DNA of 64,000 bases from Bacillus vallismortis (GTDB taxonomy: Bacteria; Bacillota; Bacilli; Bacillales; Bacillaceae), in assembly GCF_004116955.1 (NCBI RefSeq), contig NZ_CP026362.1:2738501-2802500 (forward strand). The letters run 5' to 3'. The notes below the pieces were generated by a model that was given only the letters and a program-made list of their open reading frames with translations, did not search any database and was not told where the DNA came from. Both the position numbers and the translations under genes were made by a program. Positions 45,101 through 53,947 of the stretch are shown here, one piece after another. Every line of letters starts with the position of its first letter. Within the stretch, counting starts at the first letter, position 1.

Positions 45101-46725
45101 CTGCTAAAGCCCTCTTGAACGTCTCCCGCAAATACAAACATGGTGCTGCTTGGAACAACCGCCGATTCGGTGATTTGTTTTTTATGGCCATGATCAGCAA
45201 GCTGATCTAGCAGATCCTTTTGATGTGAAGCAACAAAGGAGATTCTGTACTGGAATTGCTTTCTGCCAAGCTGTAACGTACGAGCTATGGCTGACAGCGG
45301 CGCTTCCGGGTTCCGGCGAAGAAAATCAGCCAATTGATCCATTGAACGGGTAAGCTCCTGTCTTGTTCTCGCAGAAAGAACAACGAGCTCAGGACCGCCG
45401 GCTGGCATTTCGTCAGGAAGAGATGGAGTTTCTTCAAGGACAACGTGCGCATTAGCGCCGCCGATTCCAAAGGCGCTCACACCCGCTCTTCTCGGCCCTT
45501 GCAGAGATTCCCATTCAGTCAGCTCTGTATTGACAAAAAACGGCGTGTTCTTAAACTTGATGCGCGGGTTCGATTTTTGATAGTGAAAAGCGGGCGGCAG
45601 CATTTTATGATGGAGCATCATAACGGTTTTTATTAATCCCGCTACCCCGGAGGCAGCGTCCAGATGCCCAATGTTCGCTTTGACAGAACCAATTCGGCAA
45701 TATGCTTTTTTATCTGTATTGAAAGCACGGGTCAGCGCCTCAATTTCAATCGGATCTCCGACAGGCGTTCCTGTCCCATGGGCCTCAACATAACCAATGC
45801 TTTCCGGTTCCGTTTCCGCCATCTCCATAGCTGTGGCAATGACATTCGCCTGGCCTTCAGCACTAGGAGCCGTATACCCTGCCTTATTGTTTCCATCATT
45901 ATTAATTGCAGAGCCCTTGATGACCGCATAAATCACATCACCGTCAGCTTGTGCGTCTTTCAATCGCTTTAACGCCACCACTCCGGCTCCTTCACCAAAA
46001 ATGGTTCCATTCGCCTTTTCATCAAACGGACGGCAATGACCATCTGCTGAATAGATCATTCCTTCCTGATAAACGTACCCAGATATATGCGGCAGGCTCA
46101 GGGTAACACCTCCCGCTAATGCTAGGTCACATTCTCCTCCAATCAAGCCCTGGCACGCCATATGTATCGCGACAAGAGAAGTCGAGCAAGCGGTTTGAAC
46201 TGATACACTCGGCCCTTTCAAATTAAGTTTATAAGCGATTCGTGACGCAAACGACGAATCATTTAAATGCATGATTTGAAAAGCGTCTTCGTTCTTATGA
46301 AGAGAAGACATATGACGGCCCATCCAGGACAAATTGCTGGAAGCACCAGCATACAGCCCGATCAGCCCGTTAAACCGTTCAGCGTCACAGCCCGCATGCT
46401 CTAAGGCTTCCCAGGTACATTCATGCATGAGTCTGATTTGCGGATCCATCAAGGCAGCTTCTCTCGGTGAATAGCCGAAAAACTCCGCGTCGAAGTCAGA
46501 AACCTCATCAATGATCGGTTTCGCTTTTACATATGCCTCTTGACGAAGCAGCGTCTCATCCACTCCTGCTTCTTTTAGTTCTTCATCGGTAAATCGAGTG
46601 ACCGATTCTATTCCTTTTGAAATGTTGTTCCAATACTCATCAATGTTTGCCGCGCCTGGAAACTTGCCCGCCATACCGACTACCGCTATTTCCAGTCCTG
46701 TTTCTGTCCATTGTTTCTCAGCCAT
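39175..46725 (-). CDS. amiL: Bimodular PKS, AmiL (first AT degenerate)
   Basis: 2516 residues: KS1 (TACSTS near 178), AT1 (~530-830), ACP1 (GATSL near 927), KS2 (TACSTS near 1162), AT2 (GHSIG near 1597; HAFH), KR (TGGLGGIG near 2132; catalytic K, S, Y and N all visible in SKVRG, FSSIS, YSAAN), ACP2 (GASSL near 2442). AT1 reads FIGRGFGEFTAA at 622-633: the nucleophile serine is glycine, GQGSQ and HAFH are also gone. Module 1 must therefore be charged in trans. The modules would perform the second (no KR) and third (KR) malonyl extensions. The last ~25 residues are a basic docking tail. 17 bp after amiK, 1 bp before amiM. Confidence 0.9.
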   Translation of the reverse strand: MAEKQWTETGLEIAVVGMAGKFPGAANIDEYWNNISKGIESVTRFTDEELKEAGVDETLLRQEAYVKAKPIIDEVSDFDAEFFGYSPREAALMDPQIRLMHECTWEALEHAGCDAERFNGLIGLYAGASSNLSWMGRHMSSLHKNEDAFQIMHLNDSSFASRIAYKLNLKGPSVSVQTACSTSLVAIHMACQGLIGGECDLALAGGVTLSLPHISGYVYQEGMIYSADGHCRPFDEKANGTIFGEGAGVVALKRLKDAQADGDVIYAVIKGSAINNDGNNKAGYTAPSAEGQANVIATAMEMAETEPESIGYVEAHGTGTPVGDPIEIEALTRAFNTDKKAYCRIGSVKANIGHLDAASGVAGLIKTVMMLHHKMLPPAFHYQKSNPRIKFKNTPFFVNTELTEWESLQGPRRAGVSAFGIGGANAHVVLEETPSLPDEMPAGGPELVVLSARTRQELTRSMDQLADFLRRNPEAPLSAIARTLQLGRKQFQYRISFVASHQKDLLDQLADHGHKKQITESAVVPSSTMFVFAGDVQEGFSRYAQLYRTENMFKKEVDACLEKVQNAFQQDVLSFFKACISAPETYREEGNLGLIHALSFSMEYAAVRFLQHIGITPDRFIGRGFGEFTAACAAGMFSFEEGAAAAYKRGELISMSPAGKMLGVSLSEPDIVQYLEKSLSLALIDERYCAVSGLPEDVYQLKARLEQKGIAAELFDGDIAYQSDLLVDAAEEFMHFLSTLDMKSPDIPVVSSVTGKVITDDEAADASYWAGKICKPIRFFEHISSCLLEEPAICIDLRLTQGASVFTERQAIGMTGDLGTQGHTDVLKLHIYGALWSLGAEVDFSDLHESQLNKRLALPTYPFTKQHFPLPYGLALAELEEDEAYQPAELFRAMPLSAIEKTIRKIVMKHFGFNELDNDAPFFELGATSLDISQLAAKLTDQLNWKVEPVLLYQFAAVRSLAKHLHQQVQTKAGQPEMTDHQKVSQSSPNGQGSDIAIIGMAGRFPGAGNLDEFWNNLVNGKESISFFTDEELKASGIDDQLLKHPDFVKAKGIIEDADMFDADFFQYSSREAELMDPQFRLLHECAWEALEDAGCDPERTTGKIGVYSGTSPNLEWITRFAGKLDGTEQFSSMLLNDREFFSTQLAYKLNLHGPSITMQTACSTSLVNIGAACQALQNGACDAALAGGVTVSTPLRSGYVYQDGMIQSPDGHCRPFDENAGGTVFGDGAGIVVLKRYEDAVKEGHTIYGVIKGVGMNNDGNRKVGFTAPSVEGQAEVLKNAYENAGIDPNTVGYIEAHGTGTKMGDPIEMEALSQVFKSDRPMSIPIGSVKSNVGHLNSAAGIAGLFKTVLSLKHKTILPSLNYKTSNPHIHFDQTPFYVNTEAAYWKESADPRRAGVSSFGIGGTNAHIVLEEEPESGREASESQRHLLVLSAKTDTALEQMTNRLKEFLRMHPNVPLEDVAYTLQVGRKQFSYRKAVVLSKLTEWESGAELTAYQRHSGRPTAFMFSGQGSQYIDMMKDLYEAEPVFQKEADRCFAFAQQSHQIDLKAVVFPDSNDGAKLTETAVVQPLLFIFEYALAKLLQSAGISPDYMIGHSIGEYTAACLSGVFSLDTALTLVIERGRLMQQLESGAMMSVQLSEEELQPLLTNSLSLAAVNAHDLCVVSGKSEDIETFAVLLEEKGIAGRQLHTSHAFHSYMMEPILEEFAAIVKQQDMSAPRIPFVSNVTGTWITPEQAADPAYWSQHLRGTVRFHEGLEQILSDDNVLLIEVGPGSTLSTFARRNKKRSSQHDIVNLVRHVQEPAHDHSYFLKKLGQLWVCGCEIDWRQYGGNKPKRLISLPSYPFEKKRYWVEAADNPAAFTAVDEWNKKKPMDQWFYLPSWERKIKSADSRKKEQPAESGKTLVFHEGTAFGDRLVQTIRRRGHETVIVTRDRQFKKVNSGLYVINPADGTHYERLFSSLASDGLLPNCMMHLWSVSEQGESFKTFSTYSENGYYSLIFTAQAASNQKQMNECNMFVLSSGIHEVTGEEQINAEKATILGPLKVIPQEYNHLKCWNIDIPPLSDTLTWKEEELIDQILTETDAAGEGQMIAYRNRRRWVQMYQPVQLNKASGLPNMIRPKGVYLITGGLGGIGFVLSKLLAQEGNVRLILTGRSELPQRSQWESWCEKHEEDDPITVKIMKIKELERLGAKVTALQADAGSLSDMQAVMRKVHTEFGQLNGVFHAAGLPGSSSFRAITDIPATIEGGEDQFQSKVRGLKVLESLLENENIDFCFLFSSISALLGGLGFSAYSAANIYMDAFAARVNQRSKTPWVCVNWDAWNFWGQLESTIGESIAELAILPEEGAALFQYVLSDINNRHLLVSTGDLGHRMKQWISMNADSIAKEEKKTAALHTRPELNNPYVAPRNKTEEVICGIWQDFMGLEQVGIHDNFFDLGASSLDIVQVTNRLNKELGTNEAVVTLFTYPSVAALAQFINPDQEESEEDKEEMAAVSKGRRKTRIRNQRDKRLRGGE

Positions 46726-46742
46726 GGAAATCAGCCTCCCAT

Positions 46743-49700
46743 CTATTTTCGTCTCATTCGCTGTTTTCGGCGGTTTTTCCCTTCATTTATGGCTTTTTGG
46801 CGATCTGGCTCTATTCCTTTTATGTGTAAGTCATCGCCGCTTTGCTGTGCTTTGACGGCTTGGGTTAACGCTGCAACCGTCGAATGGGCATACATCATCA
46901 CAACCGGGATATCCACGCCGAGCTCGTTTTTGATTCTCCCGCTCACCTGAAGCAGATCAAGTGAAGAGGCTCCTAATTCAAAGAAATTCATATTTACATC
47001 TGTCTCAGAATGAAAATAATCCTTAAAAATATTCATTAACCTTTCCTCAAGTGTGTCCAAGTGGTCTTTGGTCAGCACATGCGCTGCGGTTTGTCTGTCC
47101 TTTTTCACATAGCTGTCTTTTATTCGTTTGTTTACGTTCTCCAGCGAAATCAGGACTTGCGGGTAGCGCAGCTGCAAAGCTCTCATAAACGCTTTCGCAC
47201 CTTGAGCTGGCAGGATTCCTTGGTATTGCTCTGGCTTGTCCGCTATCTTCGAAAGAATGGCTGCCGTTTCTGATTCATATGCCATCCCTACTTGTTCCCA
47301 ACGGTCCCAGTTCACCGTCACCATGTTTTCGCCTTCTTTTCGGCATGCGTGAGCATAGCTGTCCAAGAATGCGTTTGATGCAGCGTAGCCGACTTGGCCC
47401 CCCGCTCCTAAAAATGAAACAAGAGAGGAACAAATGAAGAAGAAGTCCAGCTGTTTGTTTCTAAGCGCTTTTCTTAACAGAGCGGTTCCTGTTATTTTGG
47501 CTTTCGCCATCTGCCTCTCATCGTCTGGTGTCCTTGCGTGAATTACTTTGCCATCAGGAATTCCTGCTGCATGAATAACGCCATGAATGGCTTGTCCGAA
47601 ACGAGATTCTGCCGTTTGCAAGGCTTTTTGAAGCTCTGCCTCGTCTGAAATATCCGCCTGTAATACCAGCACCTCGGCTCCAACCTTCTCGAGCTCTTCC
47701 ACAGCTTTGAGTTTTTTTGCTGTATCGTCATTTGCTCTCAGTTTATCAGGCAGTCCAGTCCGGCTTAGCAGCACAAGCTTTGCTTGAACTGTTTCAGCTA
47801 AATGAGATGCAAGAGATAATCCGATCCCGCCAAGGCCTCCTGTAATGATATAAACTCCTTTATGCCTGAGATTGCCGGCCATATTCTCATCTTGCTTGCC
47901 CGGCTGCTTCGCCTGCCGAATCCATCTGCTGTTTCCGCGATAAGCCACAATAGGCTGATCATCCTCTTTTTTAAGTTCATAAGAAATCATTTCAGGCCAG
48001 CTTGATTGACCGAGTCGCGGGTCCGGACAAAGATCAACAGCTTTACAGCTGATCTGCTTATACTCTTGCGGAATGGTCAAACAGACTCCGGTCAGCGCAG
48101 CCTGATGAGGCTGAAGATCTTCCATTCCCGTCACATCGTGAGCTTGATTGGTCACCACGGTCATGCTGAATCTATTGTTACTCTCTGTTCCAAGTAAACG
48201 GATAAGATCAAGGAGAGGAAGATAACCGGCTATTGTGTGCTCTGCAATATCTCCATCACGACAATCACAGTCTCTCCGCCACATCCAGATGATTTCATCA
48301 GGGATAAACCCCCTTGCATTCAGTTCATCCAGCAGCTTCCGAAAGTGGGCCGTATCACGATGGTTTGCCGTAAACGTGTTTCTGTCTATTTCCGCAAAGT
48401 CATCACCCGGCAGGACAGACACGGCTTCCGCCTGCTGTTTTAGGAGATATTGGCTGACATCATTGTTTTCTTCAAAGACAAGTATCCTCTCTCCTTGATG
48501 AGTGAATGTCTCATTGACTGGTTCCATCCGTTCCCAGAACGGAACGGAAAACCACTTATCAAAAGGAAGCTGTTTTTCACTTGAAGCAACGTTTAATTTC
48601 AATTCGTTTTTGATCTTTTCTTCCATGCCGCCCTGAGATGTTTGCGGATCGGGAAATACTTGATGTTCAAAAGGATAAGTCGGAAGCGGGACCCTTTCGT
48701 ATGAGCCCCCCTGGCGAAAGTGCTCCCAGCTAATGTTTACACCATGCGTCCAAAGCCTGCCGATGCGGTTTAACAGATAGACACGATCAGATGATACTTC
48801 CTTTGGATGCCTGATCATGTTTACCGCAGCATGTTGCTCCGTCATAAAACCCTCATGTTTTCTCACAAACTGCGTCAACGTGTTTCCTGGCCCGATCTCA
48901 ACAAATACAACATTGCCCATTTGTAAAAGTGTATTCAAACCTGAATGAAAATCAACCTTTTCCATGATTTGCGAAGCCCAGTATTTCGGATCTGCGGCCT
49001 GCTCTGCTTGTATCCAATCGCCTGTCACATTTGAAATAAACGGAAGGCCAGGTGCTTGGAATTCAATATTTTGCAAAATATCAGAAAAACGAGATGCCGC
49101 CGGCTTCATCATGCTTGAATGAAACGCATGGGACGTTTTCAGGTGCTGAATTGCCACACCTTTCGCCTGAAGGCGCGCGGCAAAAGCATTGATTGGATCC
49201 ATAAGACCTGATACAACCGATAAATCAGAGCTGTTTGAAGCCGACAGCTCAACCCCCTCTGTCAATTCCATTTCTGTCTCTCTGCTAGACAGTCTGACGC
49301 TCAACATTTCTCCCTCCGGCATCTCCTGCATCAATCGGCCTCTCATCGCAACCATATGAAGCGCGTCTTCCAATGAACAAATGCCTGACAGACAGGCTGC
49401 CGTTAATTCCCCTATGCTGTGGCCAATCATGTATTGCGGTTTTAAACCTTTCTTGATCAAGAAGGACGCCAGCGCATATTCAAAAGAAAATAAAATAGGC
49501 TGCGTATATGAGGTTTCATGGATAAGCTGTTCAGCTTCTTTGCTTTCTGCTTCATTAGCCGGAAACATGATGCTTCTAATATTGAGTCCTTCCTCAGCTT
49601 GCAGAATGGTAAAACAGCGCTCCAGCTCCTCTTGGAATACGGGCTCCATCTCATACAGTTGCTTCCCCATATTGACGTATTGAGAGCCTTGCCCGGAAAA

Positions 49701-51266
49701 CATAAAGACAACTGCCGGCTTCTCCAGCGCTATTGAAGAATTTGCCATATTGCTTGTTATCCCTAAAGGACCAGCCGTAAATGCCTGACGATACTGAAAA
49801 TGCCTGCGGCCCTCTTGCAGTGTATATGAAACGTCTTGGAGCAGTACCTCTTCATTCTCTTTTATAAATTGCTTTACCTGATCCGCGGCCTTCATTGCAG
49901 CTTTTTCAGATTGGGCAGAAATAATCATAAGGCAGTCTTCATGATCCTCTTGATGACGTCTTTCCTTCATCGGAGGCTCCTCCATGACAACATGAACATT
50001 CGTGCCGCCGATCCCAAAGGAACTGACACCCGCTCGAAACACCCGGTCAGATGCTGCCCATTGTTTGGCTGATGTGCTGACATAAAAAGGGCTGTTTTCA
50101 AAATCAATTTTAGGATTGGGCTTTTTGTAATGAAGGCTTGGCGGCAAGGTTCTCGCTTTGAGACTCAGCGCCGTTTTAATAAACCCCGCAATTCCCGCGG
50201 CGGAATCCAAGTGACCGATATTTGTTTTAACAGAGCCTATCGCGCAGAATTGCTTCTTTTCTGTTTGAAACGCTTGTTTAAGCGCCTCTATTTCAACTGG
50301 ATCACCTAACGAGGTGCCCGTGCCATGCGCTTCGACATAAGAAATACTTTCGGACTCTACACGGCTGATGTTCAGTGCTTTTCTAATGACATCTGCCTGC
50401 CCTTCGATACTAGGCGCGGTGTAACCGACTTTGCGGCTGCCGTCATTGTTATATGCTGATCCTTTAATGACAGCGTAAATATGATCTTGATCCTTCAGCG
50501 CCTGCTTTAAAGTTTTCAGCACTACAACACCGCAGCCTTCACCCCCGACTGTCCCTTTTGCTTCCGCATCAAATGCGCGGCAGTGGCCGTCCGGCGACAT
50601 AATCATCCCTTCTTGATACATATAGCCCTTTTTATGGGGACAAGTCACCGTTACTCCTCCGGCCAGCGCCATTTTGCAGTCGCCGGTAAGCAAAGCTCTG
50701 GATGCGAGATGCACAGCGGTCAGAGAAGATGAACAGGCTGTATCCACTGCGATACTCGGCCCTTTCAAATTTAATTTGTAAGAAATTTGTGTATTCATAA
50801 AATCTTTGTCCGTCAACTGAACAGCAGCAAACTGCTCAGAAGAACTGCTGCTTCTCAGCAGCATTGAACTTGCCTGCCAGTACAAATTCGCAGAAGCAGC
50901 GCCGAATAAGCCGATAGGCTGTGAATAAGTTTCGGGACTGTAGCCGGCGTTTTCAAGAGATTCCCACGCGACTTCATGAAACATGCGCACTTGCGGGTCC
51001 ATTACCTCAGCTTCGCGCTGTGAGTAGCCGAAAAACGCTGCGTCAAAGTGGTCATGCCGGTCTACTTTCCCTTTAGCCCTGACATAATTCTTATGATCGA
51101 GCTGTTCTTTAGGCACACCGGCTTCCATAAGCTCTTCTTTTGAGAAAAATGTAATGGATTCCGTGCCCGTTTTGATATTCTCCCAAAACTCTTCAATATT
51201 TTTCGCACCGGGGAAACGGCAAGCCATTCCGATAACCGCTATTTCTAAGCCTGTTGTTTTACTCAT
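46743..51266 (-). CDS. amiK: PKS module KS-AT-KR-ACP, AmiK
   Basis: 1507 residues. KS (~8-430; TACSSS near 175, EAHGTGT, NIGHLDSAAG), AT (~520-820; GHSIGE near 614; TSHAFHSS, malonyl type), KR (TGGLGGIG near 1142; AKITG, CSSLVSFLG, YAASN) and ACP (GASSL near 1434), ending in a basic tail (KAINEGKNRRKQRMRRK) like a docking element. It would extend the aminoacyl group from AmiJ with malonyl and reduce the ketone, giving the hydroxyl that later closes the lactone. The ATG overlaps the amiJ stop by 8 bp. Confidence 0.9.
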   Translation of the reverse strand: MSKTTGLEIAVIGMACRFPGAKNIEEFWENIKTGTESITFFSKEELMEAGVPKEQLDHKNYVRAKGKVDRHDHFDAAFFGYSQREAEVMDPQVRMFHEVAWESLENAGYSPETYSQPIGLFGAASANLYWQASSMLLRSSSSSEQFAAVQLTDKDFMNTQISYKLNLKGPSIAVDTACSSSLTAVHLASRALLTGDCKMALAGGVTVTCPHKKGYMYQEGMIMSPDGHCRAFDAEAKGTVGGEGCGVVVLKTLKQALKDQDHIYAVIKGSAYNNDGSRKVGYTAPSIEGQADVIRKALNISRVESESISYVEAHGTGTSLGDPVEIEALKQAFQTEKKQFCAIGSVKTNIGHLDSAAGIAGFIKTALSLKARTLPPSLHYKKPNPKIDFENSPFYVSTSAKQWAASDRVFRAGVSSFGIGGTNVHVVMEEPPMKERRHQEDHEDCLMIISAQSEKAAMKAADQVKQFIKENEEVLLQDVSYTLQEGRRHFQYRQAFTAGPLGITSNMANSSIALEKPAVVFMFSGQGSQYVNMGKQLYEMEPVFQEELERCFTILQAEEGLNIRSIMFPANEAESKEAEQLIHETSYTQPILFSFEYALASFLIKKGLKPQYMIGHSIGELTAACLSGICSLEDALHMVAMRGRLMQEMPEGEMLSVRLSSRETEMELTEGVELSASNSSDLSVVSGLMDPINAFAARLQAKGVAIQHLKTSHAFHSSMMKPAASRFSDILQNIEFQAPGLPFISNVTGDWIQAEQAADPKYWASQIMEKVDFHSGLNTLLQMGNVVFVEIGPGNTLTQFVRKHEGFMTEQHAAVNMIRHPKEVSSDRVYLLNRIGRLWTHGVNISWEHFRQGGSYERVPLPTYPFEHQVFPDPQTSQGGMEEKIKNELKLNVASSEKQLPFDKWFSVPFWERMEPVNETFTHQGERILVFEENNDVSQYLLKQQAEAVSVLPGDDFAEIDRNTFTANHRDTAHFRKLLDELNARGFIPDEIIWMWRRDCDCRDGDIAEHTIAGYLPLLDLIRLLGTESNNRFSMTVVTNQAHDVTGMEDLQPHQAALTGVCLTIPQEYKQISCKAVDLCPDPRLGQSSWPEMISYELKKEDDQPIVAYRGNSRWIRQAKQPGKQDENMAGNLRHKGVYIITGGLGGIGLSLASHLAETVQAKLVLLSRTGLPDKLRANDDTAKKLKAVEELEKVGAEVLVLQADISDEAELQKALQTAESRFGQAIHGVIHAAGIPDGKVIHARTPDDERQMAKAKITGTALLRKALRNKQLDFFFICSSLVSFLGAGGQVGYAASNAFLDSYAHACRKEGENMVTVNWDRWEQVGMAYESETAAILSKIADKPEQYQGILPAQGAKAFMRALQLRYPQVLISLENVNKRIKDSYVKKDRQTAAHVLTKDHLDTLEERLMNIFKDYFHSETDVNMNFFELGASSLDLLQVSGRIKNELGVDIPVVMMYAHSTVAALTQAVKAQQSGDDLHIKGIEPDRQKAINEGKNRRKQRMRRK

Positions 51267-53928
51267 CAGAAATCCCGCCTAACAGTTGTGCGACATTTTC
51301 TAAATCTTCCGCTGCCTCTTCCCCACTCTTGGCATTTGCGTGAGAACTCTCAGACTCCGTTTGCCGGCTGAGCTGGGCAGCTATTGCCGATACGGATGTA
51401 TATTGAAACAGCTGAACAACAGACAGCTCTTGCCCAAACTGCTCTTTCAATTTGTTCGATAATTCTACGATGTGAAATGAGTTTCCTCCGATATCAAAAA
51501 AGTTATCCTCCATGCTAATATCAGATTCAGATATATTCAAAATGCCAGCAAAAATGGAAACCAGCTTTTTCTCAGTTTCATTATGCGGTTTTATGACCTG
51601 CTCGTCAGATTCAGGCTCTTCCATAGGATCTGGGAGCGCTTTTAGATCAAGCTTCCCTGACAGGTTCATTGGAAATGAGGTTACACGGATGAATCGTCTC
51701 GGAATCATATAACCCGGCAGCTTTTCTCCTATAAACCCTCTCATTTTTCGGGTTTTCAGTTTTTGATCGGATATGAGATACGCCACAAGAAACTGATCAT
51801 CTGATTCCTTTTGAACTGGAATAATCACCGCGTCATGAATGATTTGTCCCGACTCCCGGTATTCAAGCAAGGCTTTTCTAATCTCATCAAGCTCTACTCT
51901 GAACCCTCTTATTTTTACTTGATCATCATACCTGCCAAAAAATTCGATTAAGCCGTCAGAACGCCATCTCGCCAAGTCGCCGGTATGATAAAGCTTCCCG
52001 GCAGGAATATGCTGTGGTTCTGTAAATTTTTCTGCCGTCAGCTCTGGCTGACAGATATATCCTCTTGCCACCCCGTCTCCGGCAATGCACAGTTCTCCGT
52101 ATACGCCAACGGGCACAGGCTGTCCGCAATGATCCAAAATATAAATCTGTTCATTCGGCATCGGCCTGCCGACCGGTACGACAGGTTCATTCCAAGAATC
52201 AGGTATGGTAAAAGCCGCTGACTGTACAGTACATTCCGTCGGACCGTAATTATTTGTCATCACCGGCTTATCAGCACGAAACGTTTGTAAATATTGCTGA
52301 ACCAATTGGGGCGGCAATATTTCGCCGCCAGCCATTATTAACTTCAATTCGTCAACGTGATGCGGTTCTTTCTCAGCGGCTTTTATCATTAGGCGCAAAT
52401 GAGAAGGTGTCGCATCTGAAATATGAATGCGGTTCTCCTCATAAAAAGTCCACAGCTGCTTTCCATCCATCCTTGCATGATCCGGTGCAATATATAAGGT
52501 GTGTCCAAGAAGCACTGCAGGAAATATCGTTTGCACGGATGCGTCAAAAATATGTGAAGCAAGCATGCCGATGCGGAGATGCTCTTGTGAAAATGGCTGA
52601 AAATGAAGGCTGTCTATGCCATATACTAAATTGATGACTTGACGATGCTCCACCATCACGCCTTTCGGTTTTCCTGTTGTCCCTGATGTATACAGCACAT
52701 AAGCGAGATTTTCAGGAGACGGCAGACACCCATGCTCCACCGCTCCTTCAAATTTCGTCATTTCCTCTATCAATAAGCTTTTTTGATCCTCAGCAGAAAT
52801 GTCATGATCCTTGTTCGTGATCACAAACCGCGAACCGCTGTTTTTCAGCATATAATCCATCCGCTCGGACGGCATATTTACATCTATCGGCAAATAAGGA
52901 CATCCTGCTTTTAATATGCCTAATATGCCAATAACCATTTCTGCTGAGCGATGAACCATCAGCCCCACAGGCTCCTCATGACGAACACCTTCTTTTATCA
53001 AAAAAGCAGCAACCCGGTCTGACAATTCATCAGCCTCACCGTATGTGAAGCTGACATCTCCGTACACAATTGCAGGCTGATTAGGTTTGAGAGCTGCCTG
53101 TTCTTTGAAGAGATCGACAATCGATTTTTCTTTCGGATAGGGCTGATTTGTGTGATTAAATGTCGTGATGATTCTCTCTCTCTCCTCATGAGAAAGTAAC
53201 TGCAGCTCGGAGACCAGAGTCTCAGGCGCCGACAAAGCCCGGTCCGCCAGCATGCAAAAATGGCCGGCTATCCGTTTAGCAGTATCGAATGTGTAATGCT
53301 TCAAATTCCAGCTCAACTTTCCAGTCAATGTCCCTTCATCACGCTGAATGGAAATAAGTATATTCGTGTCCAGCGCTTTCAAAGAGGACGGCTGCTGAAG
53401 ATCATTCATAGCAAGGGAAATGCCGAAGCGGGGCTCCCCTTTTTTATGCAAAGGATGAAGCTCGTCCAATAGTATTTTCACAGGATAATTTTGATGGGCA
53501 TACACTTCTTGAAAAGCTTGTTTCACATGCTCTAGACAGTCTCTGAAACTCATAGAAGGATTGATTTTCACCAGCAGCGGAAGAAGATCATTGATCACCG
53601 GCTGTGTTTCCCGCTGTCTCAACACAGGGGCCGACGCCATGATATCCGTTCTTCCGCTGTACCTGTGCAGCAATGTGACTGCCGCAGTCATAAAAATGAT
53701 AAACATACGCAAATCTGAAGCTCCGGATGCCTTTAAGATGGCGTTTTCCAGCTGAGCCGGGAATGAAAAAGTCAATGAAGCTTCTTCATCGTTTTGATCA
53801 AGAAGCTGTGAATCATAAGGAAACCGGCAGTCCGACGGGATTTGAGATAATAGAGAAGTCCAATATTGCCGCTCCTTCACTTTTTCAAGAGCTGCGGTTT
53901 TCAATTGAAAGACATCGGTTTGGTTCAT
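51259..53928 (-). CDS. amiJ: NRPS half C-A-PCP, AmiJ
   Basis: 889 residues. The first ~240 are only the C-terminal half of a condensation domain, starting at the REYW-type region (ERQYWTSLLSQIP); no HHxxxDG exists here. The A domain (~250-770) has YTSGTTGKPKG near 416, NYGPTE, YHTGDLARW and NLSGKLD; the PCP Ser is in GGNSF near 816. By eye the pocket reads D-A-Q-D-M-G-N-V, matching the leucine code DAWFLGNV at most positions but not two central ones. Leucine is expected if the product is amicoumacin-like. The full condensation domain at the end of AmiI would make the amide bond. 19 bp after amiI. Confidence 0.88.
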   Translation of the reverse strand: MNQTDVFQLKTAALEKVKERQYWTSLLSQIPSDCRFPYDSQLLDQNDEEASLTFSFPAQLENAILKASGASDLRMFIIFMTAAVTLLHRYSGRTDIMASAPVLRQRETQPVINDLLPLLVKINPSMSFRDCLEHVKQAFQEVYAHQNYPVKILLDELHPLHKKGEPRFGISLAMNDLQQPSSLKALDTNILISIQRDEGTLTGKLSWNLKHYTFDTAKRIAGHFCMLADRALSAPETLVSELQLLSHEERERIITTFNHTNQPYPKEKSIVDLFKEQAALKPNQPAIVYGDVSFTYGEADELSDRVAAFLIKEGVRHEEPVGLMVHRSAEMVIGILGILKAGCPYLPIDVNMPSERMDYMLKNSGSRFVITNKDHDISAEDQKSLLIEEMTKFEGAVEHGCLPSPENLAYVLYTSGTTGKPKGVMVEHRQVINLVYGIDSLHFQPFSQEHLRIGMLASHIFDASVQTIFPAVLLGHTLYIAPDHARMDGKQLWTFYEENRIHISDATPSHLRLMIKAAEKEPHHVDELKLIMAGGEILPPQLVQQYLQTFRADKPVMTNNYGPTECTVQSAAFTIPDSWNEPVVPVGRPMPNEQIYILDHCGQPVPVGVYGELCIAGDGVARGYICQPELTAEKFTEPQHIPAGKLYHTGDLARWRSDGLIEFFGRYDDQVKIRGFRVELDEIRKALLEYRESGQIIHDAVIIPVQKESDDQFLVAYLISDQKLKTRKMRGFIGEKLPGYMIPRRFIRVTSFPMNLSGKLDLKALPDPMEEPESDEQVIKPHNETEKKLVSIFAGILNISESDISMEDNFFDIGGNSFHIVELSNKLKEQFGQELSVVQLFQYTSVSAIAAQLSRQTESESSHANAKSGEEAAEDLENVAQLLGGISDE

Positions 53929-53947
53929 TGTTATTCACCTATTTCTG

